Shown: one piece after another, positions 26,053 through 33,045 of the stretch
Position numbering within the stretch: position 1 is the stretch's first letter
Layout: each line of letters begins with the position of its first letter
From: Clostridiales bacterium
Lineage (GTDB): Bacteria; Bacillota; Clostridia; Lachnospirales; UBA12420
DNA length: 55,446 nucleotides
Assembly (NCBI GenBank): GCA_003452395.1
Contig: DMOI01000047.1
Span: forward strand, 1-55,446
Direction of reading: 5' to 3'
The notes under the pieces: model-generated
The model's input: the letters and a program-made list of their open reading frames with translations, nothing else
What the model was told of the DNA's origin: nothing
The model's database searches: none
Made by a program: the position numbers and the translations under genes

Positions 26053-27591
26053 GTTAGTTATAGTGTACGCCGTTGCTGCTGTAGCTCCACTCTCTGTCCC
26101 TAATATAATACCTGACGAACTTAAGTATACAGCTGGGCGCACTCCCGGATTACCGTCATTTGCAGCGATATAGTTTAACATACCATTTGAATTAACACGG
26201 CGAACATAGAACGATTCAGCTGCATATGCATCTCTTATCCAATAATACCATGATGTTGTATCATTTACTGGATCATTTGAAGAATTACTTTGCGTTAATG
26301 CATCTGTCGTTACATAAGAATTGTGATATGTCGTTCTGTCTATTAACAAATTATTGTTATATACGTAGTTATTTAACTCTTTTATGCTTAGTATAAATAC
26401 ACTATCTGGTGTTGATGTATCTTTATATCTTGCTGCATCGTAGTTTTGCACTGCAGTACTTGGATTTGTGTCATCATATGTATGGTCAATACTGCTACTT
26501 CCTATTGTCTTGATATTGTCATCTACTGATGATATCATAGATTTATGTGTTACTGGTATAATCTTGTCTCTCTCTGCTTCTGTGAAGTTATTATCTGATA
26601 CAAAGCCTGCTTCTGTGTCATATTGGTTTACTGTTACTTTTAAGTTTTCTGGTTTTTGTGTACTGTACGCTACCGTTATTGATGTGCTATTTAGCCATTC
26701 TCGTAAATTGCTTTTGTCCCAATTGTTGTTTCCTAGTACCCTTCTATCTGCATGTGCTTCCGCCGCATCCTTTGCATCAAAGGCTTTTAGACTTATTATC
26801 TTATCACTAAACAACATTAATTCCTGAGTTCCGTCGCTGTTTATATCCTCTTTTCCTATTACTCTCCATACTATCGGTTTTGTTAAATATTTCCCAAATT
26901 TTATATAATCCCCTACTACTATGGTTTCTACTGTGTTTGCTAATACTATATCCTTATTCCCTGCTATACTTGCTACACCTAGAGTGGATATAGCTGCTCC
27001 ATCTGGTACACTTATACTTTGCGTTTGTCCTACACCTGTGTTCGTAACAACCATTGTATAGACTGCTCCACTACCTTCTAATGCTGCTGGTGTTCCATTT
27101 GTTACTGTAATATCAGCATCTTCAAAACCTGTTACTGGTACGTTGAATGTGAATGTGTATGTTATACTTGTTGCATTTGTCGTATCTGATGTGTTTGCCT
27201 CTATTAATAATGTCGGTGCTACTGGACCGTTTAGCTTTACTATTGGTATACCAGCTACTACTTGTACTGCGTATGTATTCAGTAAGTTTATTGGGTATTT
27301 TGGTCTTTCTTTTATTAATCCTTCTGCAACCATTGCATCTATTATGTCATCTTGATCAGCTACTGATTCATGGTTTAGCATATACATCTGTGCCTGATTT
27401 TGCAGAGTTCGCATATTCTCATTATGTGCTACCTGCTTTGCCTCATTACTTTTGTTTATGAATATTGGTATTGCTATTGTTGCAAGCGCTGCTAGTATTA
27501 CTAAGACTGCTAAAAGTTCAAGCAAAGTAAACCCTTTACGCCTTAACCCCTGTCTGCCGATCTTTCTACATTCTTGTCTTAATATTATCAT
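26044..27591 (-). CDS. Type IV pilin-like protein with Ig-like and DUF6273-like domains
   Basis: The protein has 515 aa. A 20-residue basic leader ends in RRKG, followed by FTLLELLAVLVILAALATIA, the class III prepilin signal and helix. After the pilin stalk (to about 115) an Ig-like module (PTLLIEANTSDTTNATSITY to about 215) leads to a C-terminal DUF6273-like domain. That domain carries GDYIKFGKY, VWRVIGKE, NNWDKSNLREWLN and finally GVRPAVYLSS, a C-type-lectin-like pattern. It is probably a minor, adhesive pilin or pseudopilin. No pilus machinery is present nearby, so assembly genes must be elsewhere. GGGAG precedes the ATG and a good promoter lies 35-63 bp upstream. Confidence 0.82.
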   Translation of the reverse strand: MIILRQECRKIGRQGLRRKGFTLLELLAVLVILAALATIAIPIFINKSNEAKQVAHNENMRTLQNQAQMYMLNHESVADQDDIIDAMVAEGLIKERPKYPINLLNTYAVQVVAGIPIVKLNGPVAPTLLIEANTSDTTNATSITYTFTFNVPVTGFEDADITVTNGTPAALEGSGAVYTMVVTNTGVGQTQSISVPDGAAISTLGVASIAGNKDIVLANTVETIVVGDYIKFGKYLTKPIVWRVIGKEDINSDGTQELMLFSDKIISLKAFDAKDAAEAHADRRVLGNNNWDKSNLREWLNSTSITVAYSTQKPENLKVTVNQYDTEAGFVSDNNFTEAERDKIIPVTHKSMISSVDDNIKTIGSSSIDHTYDDTNPSTAVQNYDAARYKDTSTPDSVFILSIKELNNYVYNNNLLIDRTTYHNSYVTTDALTQSNSSNDPVNDTTSWYYWIRDAYAAESFYVRRVNSNGMLNYIAANDGNPGVRPAVYLSSSGIILGTESGATAATAYTITNLE

Positions 27592-27625
27592 TTCATCAGA
27601 CTCCCTTTATTACATATAATTAAAT

Positions 27626-27654
27626 ATTTTATCGAATTATAGGTTTAATGTCAA
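27626..27654 (-). promoter_or_regulatory. Promoter of the pilin-like gene
   Basis: TTGACA (27649-27654) and TAAAAT (27626-27631) on the minus strand are separated by 17 bp. Confidence 0.65.
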
Positions 27655-27691
27655 GTATCTTTTGGGGAAAAAATGAATTCCTTATTACTAT

Positions 27692-28009
27692 TTATGCTAT
27701 TTTATACAGTTCATTTTTAATACTTCCCCATAAAAAGTTTTCCTTCAGGTCATCCTTTATAAATATATGTGGCTCTATTCTAGTGTCGATATCCCAAACG
27801 TACATCATATATTCTAGTGTTTTTTTATGCACATCTGCATTTTTATCATTTATAACTATTGCTACATCAATATCACTAAATTCATGATAACTAGCTTTAA
27901 CATAAGAGCCAAAAATATAAATAGAGTCTATCTCATGGTCTTTATTCATAATTTCATCTTTATACCTTTTGACTAATTCTATTATTTGCTTAGGAATTTT
28001 TGTAACCAT
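27692..28009 (-). CDS. mntA: MNT-type minimal nucleotidyltransferase (antitoxin)
   Basis: The protein has 105 aa. The motif GSYVKASYHEFSDIDVAIV (GS at 34-35, DxD at 46-48) is the active site of minimal nucleotidyltransferases. In HEPN/MNT modules the MNT protein AMPylates and silences the HEPN RNase. The gene overlaps the upstream HEPN gene by 28 bp and shares its promoter. The overlap and the partner make the antitoxin role likely. Confidence 0.85.
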   Translation of the reverse strand: MVTKIPKQIIELVKRYKDEIMNKDHEIDSIYIFGSYVKASYHEFSDIDVAIVINDKNADVHKKTLEYMMYVWDIDTRIEPHIFIKDDLKENFLWGSIKNELYKIA

Positions 28010-28767
28010 AATCTCAACTCCTCTATCATTAGCATATTAATGTCTGTATACTCTTTTGTGCACTGTTCATAAAAGCTTTTAATGAAATCTGGATATCTTG
28101 CTTCGATGTTAAATTCTGTTACAGCCATTAACGCCTTTCTTATTTCTGCATTAATACTCATGTTTGATTTTTGAGCAAGCAGCAGCAGATTGTGAATTCT
28201 AGGTGCATATTGCCTATTCTCTCTAACATATACTGCTTTGAGCAGTTTTTCTATAACCAAATATCCAAGAAATAAGCACCAATCATAGCTTTTAGATTGA
28301 TATGATTTCTGCATAGTCTTATAATCATGTTCTGACGTGTTAATCCAATATTCAACTTGTTTTTTTATTTGAGCCTCACTTAAAGGTTCATCTTCCTCTA
28401 CAGTATTATCTTCCACATATACATAGTCTTCGTCCTCGCAAACATAGTTTAACATAGATTCTTCACCCTCTTTTTTTAGTGTTAATTTATATCCTAATGC
28501 AAGTGCAATCTTTTCAACTGTATTTAAATTAGGTTTAGTATCGAATCTTTCTAGTCTAGATATACTTTGTTGCTTTATACCAGTCTTTTGTGCCAACTCT
28601 TCTTGTGTTAGATTTTCACGTTTTCTAGCCTGTATGAGCTCCCATACCAAATCATTATCAGCTTTAACTTTCTCGTACATCGCTTTAAACTCTGGATCCT
28701 TTTCGCATTCTTCTCGTATTTTCTTATGTATATCAAATTCTTTAAACATAACTTTCAATTTATCCAC
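27982..28767 (-). CDS. XRE-HEPN fusion protein (toxin with built-in DNA-binding domain)
   Basis: The protein has 261 aa. Residues 42-96 form an HTH_3 domain (RENLTQEELAQKTGIKQQSI, then SRLERFDTKPNLNTVEKIAL). After an acidic linker (105-130), residues 135-258 form a HEPN domain with WCLFLGYLVIEKLLKAVYV and the candidate RNase motif R185-x6-H192 (RQYAPRIH), ending with FNIEARYPD. HEPN and XRE are usually separate proteins; here they are fused and followed by mntA. The start is GTG at 28767 or ATG at 28749; neither has an ideal ribosome-binding site (AGGTGG suits the ATG at long spacing). Autoregulation is likely through the operator at 28791-28819. Confidence 0.85.
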   Translation of the reverse strand: MDKLKVMFKEFDIHKKIREECEKDPEFKAMYEKVKADNDLVWELIQARKRENLTQEELAQKTGIKQQSISRLERFDTKPNLNTVEKIALALGYKLTLKKEGEESMLNYVCEDEDYVYVEDNTVEEDEPLSEAQIKKQVEYWINTSEHDYKTMQKSYQSKSYDWCLFLGYLVIEKLLKAVYVRENRQYAPRIHNLLLLAQKSNMSINAEIRKALMAVTEFNIEARYPDFIKSFYEQCTKEYTDINMLMIEELRLWLQKFLSK

Positions 28768-28790
28768 CTACTTTATCTTATGTAATTCGC

Positions 28791-28825
28791 GTTGTAATTA
28801 TACAACGTTTATGTTGTATTGTCAA
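28791..28825 (-). promoter_or_regulatory. Consensus promoter with overlapping operators for the HEPN-MNT operon
   Basis: On the minus strand the -35 TTGACA (28820-28825) and -10 TATAAT (28797-28802) are 17 bp apart. Three half-sites overlap it: ATACAAC (28800-28806) pairs with GTTGTAT (28813-28819) in the spacer, and GTTGTA (28791-28796) pairs with TACAAC (28801-28806) across the -10. A repressor bound here would block RNA polymerase, which fits control by the XRE domain encoded just downstream. Confidence 0.75.
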
Positions 28826-28991
28826 TCGCGTGGAATAAAAAAATTCAAATAATTCCTAGGATAATTTTGCTTTATCTTTTTTTATATTTACAATTTCGTC
28901 CTAATGGGGATTTTTTATGATATTATTGATGTTTAAAGGATTCTTATTCTCTCTATAAAATAATTCAATTTTTATAGAGATAATTAGAATA

Positions 28992-29575
28992 ATGGATATA
29001 CTCGGACTTATAATATATATCTTTATAGCCGCCTTTACCCCAGGCCCTAATAATATGCTATCTTTGACACTTGGGAAAGAATACGGTTATAAAAAAAGTT
29101 TAGTTTTTATTTATGGGGTATGTACTGTTTTTTTATAGTAACACTTTTATGCGGATTGTTTGGTTTTTTAATAACATCTTATTTTTCGTCAACTATGCTT
29201 TATATTAAAATCATAGGGGCCACCTATCTAATATGGCTTGCTGCTTTAAGTATTTTAATACAAACTAAACCTGACCAAAGTACTGGTCAAACTCCAAGAC
29301 ATCATCTGTTTTTCAGAGGATGCCTGCTTCAAATAATAAACATAAAGGTAATTGTATTTAGCTTAAATCTAATGACAAACTTTATACTACCTAATTTTAA
29401 TAGTTTTGAAAGTATTGCTGTATTTTGGTTATTAATTTCAGTTGTGGTGCTTGCAGCCAACTCAGTTTGGTCATTAGCTGGCTCAGCATTGAAAATATTT
29501 ATTGAAAATTTTTCACTGGCATTTAACATTATAATTGCCGGATTATTAGTATACTCAGCAATTTGTATATTTTAA
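28992..29575 (+). pseudogene. LysE/RhtB family amino-acid exporter, frameshifted
   Basis: From ATG 28992 the frame reads a LysE N-terminus (GLIIYIFIAAFTPGPNNMLS, then LGKEYGYKKSLVFIYGVCT) and stops at TAG 29136. The second frame continues seamlessly (FFIVTLLCGLFGFLI) to 29575. The break lies in a run of seven T (29128-29134); eight T would restore a 195-aa protein, the family's normal length. The cause may be mutation or a homopolymer sequencing error. Membrane helices and the family signature FTPGPNN are clear. An imperfect inverted repeat precedes the start (about 28940-28992), and AGAG is the only weak ribosome-binding site. Confidence 0.8.
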
Positions 29576-29585
29576 AATAAATAAG

Positions 29586-29612
29586 CGCACTAACGTGCGT
29601 TTCTTTATTTTT
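29586..29612. terminator. Terminator after the LysE gene
   Basis: The stem CGCAC/GTGCG (29586-29590, 29595-29599) is followed by TTTCTTTATTTTTT. It may also serve the convergent DUF2442 gene. Confidence 0.7.
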
Positions 29613-29683
29613 TATTTAATAGAAATTACATAATTTTTCAACTTTCTACTCTATTTGTTTACCTCAAATATCTTCCTAGAATG

Positions 29684-29983
29684 TCATTCTTCATTTTCAG
29701 CAACACAGTTTGTTAAATCATTCCCATCCGCTTTGCTTGGTGATACTCCGTTTTCCCATATCTCATATCTTGATAAATCCAAATATTCATTCCATTCTAT
29801 GCCAAGACCGTTAGCATCTACCTTTACCAACTTAAACAAGGATTCTTTTTCTAAGTCTTTAAATATCGGATGTTTACTTATCATTATTTTCATGTCATAT
29901 TCTTTTGCTACATCATTTTCAAATATTACCAATACAATCAAATTATTCATAGAAATTACTTTTTTTATTTTAGGTACACTCAT
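29684..29983 (-). CDS. DUF2442 protein, separated from its partner by an IS110 insertion
   Basis: The protein has 99 aa from the ATG at 29983, which has AAGGTG 7 nt upstream; the longer frame to 30022 runs towards the IS end. The DUF2442 pattern is visible: LIVLVIFENDVAKEYDMKIM, FKLVKVDANGLGIEWNEYLD and LSRYEIWENG. DUF2442 genes usually sit directly downstream of a DUF4160 gene, and the pair has been suggested to be a toxin-antitoxin-like module. Here the DUF4160 partner (31554) lies 1.5 kb upstream, across the mobile element, so this gene has probably lost its native promoter. Confidence 0.8.
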   Translation of the reverse strand: MSVPKIKKVISMNNLIVLVIFENDVAKEYDMKIMISKHPIFKDLEKESLFKLVKVDANGLGIEWNEYLDLSRYEIWENGVSPSKADGNDLTNCVAENEE

Positions 29984-30084
29984 ATTATCACCTTGTATAA
30001 TGTAAACCATAGGGAGGATCATTATACTTTTCCTTTCTTCAAAAATTTTGTATAATGCTATTAGACGCTGTGGATTAGTTTTAT

Positions 30085-30230
30085 CACCTATAGCTGGTTG
30101 CCCTATGCAGCTAGACTATTTCATTTGAGGCTATAACCACAGCTCTATGCTTATTTGTTAATGAGTTAGATAACGCTTTGACGTTTTATATATAGCAAGG
30201 TTACATTCGGCATAGAGTTCGTGGATATCA
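30085..30230 (+). ncRNA. Candidate IS110 bridge RNA
   Basis: The leader between the left end and the transposase start holds nested structure. The first hairpin is TAGCTG/CAGCTA (30091-30096, 30108-30113). A second, long-range stem is CCAC+CTCTATGC (30137-30140, 30143-30150) with GCATAGAG+GTGG (30210-30217, 30221-30224), enclosing a 59-nt loop. IS110 elements encode a bridge RNA in this position, with a 5' stem-loop and internal loops that bind target and donor DNA. TATAAT at 30051 may be its -10. The boundaries are estimated. Confidence 0.6.
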
Positions 30231-30260
30231 TAGCGTACTACATTTTAAGGAGTTGTTTCT

Positions 30261-31439
30261 ATGATCTTTGTTGGTATTGATGTTGCCAAAAGTAAACATG
30301 ACTGCTGTATTATTAGTTCCGACGGTGAAGTTCTTTCCAATTCTTTACGTATCCAAAATTCTAAAGAAGGCTTTGATCTACTTTTCTCTAGTATTGTTTC
30401 TTCACTACCTTCTAACGATTTTAGTAAAGTAAAAATAGGACTCGAATCAACAGGTCACTATAGCATTAACATTACTAATTATCTCTTATCTAAGGGATTT
30501 CAGGTCACTACCCTGAATCCACTGTCTACGAATCTTTTTCGTAAGGCTCACACTCTTCGAAAGACTAAGACAGATAAAACAGATGCTTTAGTTATTGCTT
30601 CTATGCTCTTTACTGATGAATCAAAATCCTATTCACCAGTATTATATCAGATTCAGGAGTTAAAGTCACTAACTAGACACAGGCATCGTTTAATTGGTTA
30701 TCGCTCAAAACTTAAAGTATCTGTTACTAGGCTTATTGATATCATTTTTCCCGAATTACCTAACTATGTTTGGTCTATACACCAAAATTCTTCTTATAAG
30801 TTACTTCTTGAGTTTCCTACTACAGAGGATTTGCGTAACGCTCACCTCACCAAACTTACCAACCTTTTGTCTTCATCTTCTAATGGCAAATACGGTAAAG
30901 ACAAGGCATTAATATTAAAAAACCTTGCTGTTTCATCTATTGGCTCAAGTAATCGTTCTTTAGCTTTTGAGCTTAGACAAACAATTCGCTTAATACAGTC
31001 TGTTCAAGCTGAAATTGATGAACTGGATAAACAGATTAAGCTTGTTGTTGATGAACTTGATTCTCCACTTATGTCTATTCCTGGAGTTTCTTATACATTA
31101 GCTTCAATCATTATTGCCGAGATTGGAGATATAAATCGTTTCGATACTCCTGCCAAACTTTTAGCTTTTGCTGGTATGGAACCATCAACTTATCAATCTG
31201 GCAACTATAATGCCTCTAAAACTCCTATGGTTAAACGTGGTTCTACATATCTTAGATGGGCCGTTATGCAAGCATCTAGGTTAGTTGCTATTAGAGATAC
31301 TACATTCAACTTATACCTTAAGAAAAAGCGTTCGGAAGGCAAGCACTATCTAGTTGCAATTAACCATGTGGGTAAAAAATTAATGCGTGTAATGTATTAC
31401 TTACTTAGATCAGATACTAAATTTTCAGTTCAAGCTTAA
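30261..31439 (+). CDS. IS110 family transposase (DEDD recombinase)
   Basis: The protein has 392 aa. The N-terminal RuvC-like DEDD domain starts MIFVGIDVAKSKHDCCII and contains IGLESTGHYS and LRKTKTDKTDALVIASML. The C-terminal Transposase_20 domain has MSIPGVSYTLASIIIAEIGD, FAGMEPSTYQSG and KRGSTYLRWAVMQASR, including the catalytic serine region. AAGGAG precedes the ATG. The frame is intact, so the element may be active. It is the only transposase in the window. Confidence 0.96.
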   Translation: MIFVGIDVAKSKHDCCIISSDGEVLSNSLRIQNSKEGFDLLFSSIVSSLPSNDFSKVKIGLESTGHYSINITNYLLSKGFQVTTLNPLSTNLFRKAHTLRKTKTDKTDALVIASMLFTDESKSYSPVLYQIQELKSLTRHRHRLIGYRSKLKVSVTRLIDIIFPELPNYVWSIHQNSSYKLLLEFPTTEDLRNAHLTKLTNLLSSSSNGKYGKDKALILKNLAVSSIGSSNRSLAFELRQTIRLIQSVQAEIDELDKQIKLVVDELDSPLMSIPGVSYTLASIIIAEIGDINRFDTPAKLLAFAGMEPSTYQSGNYNASKTPMVKRGSTYLRWAVMQASRLVAIRDTTFNLYLKKKRSEGKHYLVAINHVGKKLMRVMYYLLRSDTKFSVQA

Positions 31440-31553
31440 TTGTTATTATATTTTCTAAAGCAACATTGTTGCTCTGTTTGCCATGCAAATCTTTTAGCCT
31501 AGAAATTTATAAACTTTTTTCAAAAATCACTTGACTTCATATAGTTAGTCTCT

Positions 31554-31808
31554 CTATTCAAGTGGTTTTAATTCCACAAATTCCTGTGTTTCCCATATTT
31601 TCATTAGTTCTTTTTGATTTTTCTCTGCCCACTCAATTACTAAATTTCTTGCCTTTGTAGGCAAATCGCCTTCTATTACATCTAAGGTTTTTATATTAAA
31701 TTCTGCAATATACTCACCGTATATTGCATGAAAATGTGGCGGGTTGTGTTCGCTTCCTATGAAAAACATTTTTATAACAATACCGTAAAACCTAGATATT
31801 ACAGGCAT
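31554..31808 (-). CDS. DUF4160 protein
   Basis: The protein has 84 aa. The family pattern is plain: PVISRFYGIVIKMFFIGSEH, then NPPHFHAIYGEY, where the His-rich PPHFH is characteristic. It begins 4 nt after the wecB stop and its ribosome-binding site AAGGGGAG lies inside wecB, so the two are coupled. Its usual partner DUF2442 is now on the far side of the IS110 element. The function is unknown; the pair is widespread and often near mobile DNA. Confidence 0.88.
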   Translation of the reverse strand: MPVISRFYGIVIKMFFIGSEHNPPHFHAIYGEYIAEFNIKTLDVIEGDLPTKARNLVIEWAEKNQKELMKIWETQEFVELKPLE

Positions 31809-31812
31809 TTCA

Positions 31813-32934
31813 TCAACTCCCCTTGTAATTTTTAATTATCTCCACTATCTGTTTACCTGCAGTTCCGTCTCCAAAAGGGTTCTTTGCCTGTGCCATTTTT
31901 TCATACTCTAATCCATCGTTTATCAGCATTTGAGCCGTACTCACTATAACTTCCTTGTCTGTCCCCACTAGCTTTAATGTACCTGCTTCTACGCCTTCTG
32001 GTCTTTCCGTTACATTTCTGAGTACTAGAACGGGTTTTCCAAGCGAAGGTACTTCCTCTTGAATACCACCAGAATCAGTCATAACTAGGTAACATTTTGA
32101 CATAAGATTATGCATATCTTCTATATCAAGAGGCTCTATAAGATGTATTTGTGCATGATCACCAAGTACTTTCCTAGCCACTTCTTGAACTGCTGGATTT
32201 TTATGTACTGCATAAACTACCTCTACATCTTTATTGTCATTCGCAAGCTTAAGCGCCGCTTCACATATACTTACAAGTGGTTCCCCAAGATTCTCACGCC
32301 TATGAGCAGTCATAACTATAACTTTTTTATTTTTATAATCTATTTTATTCAAAACCTCCTCTTTAAATGTATATCCATCCCTTATCGTATAAGCAAGCAC
32401 ATCTATAGATGTGTTTCCTGTGACATATATAGTATTATTATCTACATTTTCTTTCAGCAGATTTTGTTTTGCATTTTCAGTAGGTGCAAAATGTATATCA
32501 GCTATGCAACCTGTTAGTTTTCTATTCATCTCCTCTGGAAATGGCTCATATTTATTATATGTTCTAAGTCCTGCCTCTATATGCCCCACTTTTATTTTGT
32601 TATAAAATGCAGCTATAGAAGCCATTAAAACAGTAGCTGTATCACCCTGTATTAAAATGAGATCTGGCTTTTCTTCATTCAATATTACATCCATTTTCTC
32701 AAGTATTCGCACGCTCACGCCAGTGAGAGTTTGTCTATCTTTCATAACATCCAAATCGTAGTTAGGTTTTATATCAAATATTTCTAGTACTTGGTCAAGC
32801 ATCTCTCTGTGTTGTGCAGTAACGCAAACAATACTTTCTATGCCATCACATTTTTCTAATTCCTTTATAACAGGTACCATTTTTATAGCCTCTGGACGAG
32901 TACCAAAAACCGACATTACTTTATATTTCTTCAT
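31813..32934 (-). CDS. wecB: UDP-N-acetylglucosamine 2-epimerase
   Basis: The protein (373 aa) interconverts UDP-GlcNAc and UDP-ManNAc for teichoic acid or other surface polysaccharide linkage units. It has the GT-B-like motifs FGTRPEAIKMVPVI, IQGDTATVLMA, HIEAGLRTYNKYEPFPEE, TAHRRENLGEPL and DSGGIQEEVPSLGKPVLVLR, and normal length. GGAGGGG precedes the ATG. It follows tagO at 111 bp. Confidence 0.95.
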   Translation of the reverse strand: MKKYKVMSVFGTRPEAIKMVPVIKELEKCDGIESIVCVTAQHREMLDQVLEIFDIKPNYDLDVMKDRQTLTGVSVRILEKMDVILNEEKPDLILIQGDTATVLMASIAAFYNKIKVGHIEAGLRTYNKYEPFPEEMNRKLTGCIADIHFAPTENAKQNLLKENVDNNTIYVTGNTSIDVLAYTIRDGYTFKEEVLNKIDYKNKKVIVMTAHRRENLGEPLVSICEAALKLANDNKDVEVVYAVHKNPAVQEVARKVLGDHAQIHLIEPLDIEDMHNLMSKCYLVMTDSGGIQEEVPSLGKPVLVLRNVTERPEGVEAGTLKLVGTDKEVIVSTAQMLINDGLEYEKMAQAKNPFGDGTAGKQIVEIIKNYKGS

Positions 32935-33045
32935 ACGCTTCCCCTCCGTTATAATATTGGTAATTTAGTCCTCTTTTCAAGTTTATAATATCCTTTTTGT
33001 TCAATTTATCACTTCCAAATTGATTTCGTATGAATAATTATCTAT

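Larger units (their letters stand above)
30047..31527 (+). mobile_element. IS110 family insertion sequence
   Basis: The element carries an IS110 transposase and a 200-nt structured leader. The 9-mer TTCAAAAAT occurs at 30038-30046 and again at 31519-31527, which suggests ends near these points and a length near 1.48 kb, normal for the family. No terminal inverted repeats are visible, as expected for IS110. A small hairpin AGCAACATTGTTGCT (31459-31473) follows the transposase gene. The exact ends are inferred, not proven. Confidence 0.75.

Noticed and set aside
29128..29134. Programmed frameshift in the LysE gene
   Set aside because: The first frame stops at once and there is no slippery heptamer with a downstream stem or internal Shine-Dalgarno element. 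Mutation or sequencing error is simpler.
31440..31527. Bridge RNA in the right end of the IS element (as in the IS1111 group)
   Set aside because: This stretch is under 90 nt and has only a small palindrome. The long structured leader is on the left, as in the IS110 group.
32110..32517. Plus-strand frame of 135 codons opposite wecB
   Set aside because: Composition rich in Ile, Tyr and Phe with no start signals. It is the antisense of a well-conserved enzyme.
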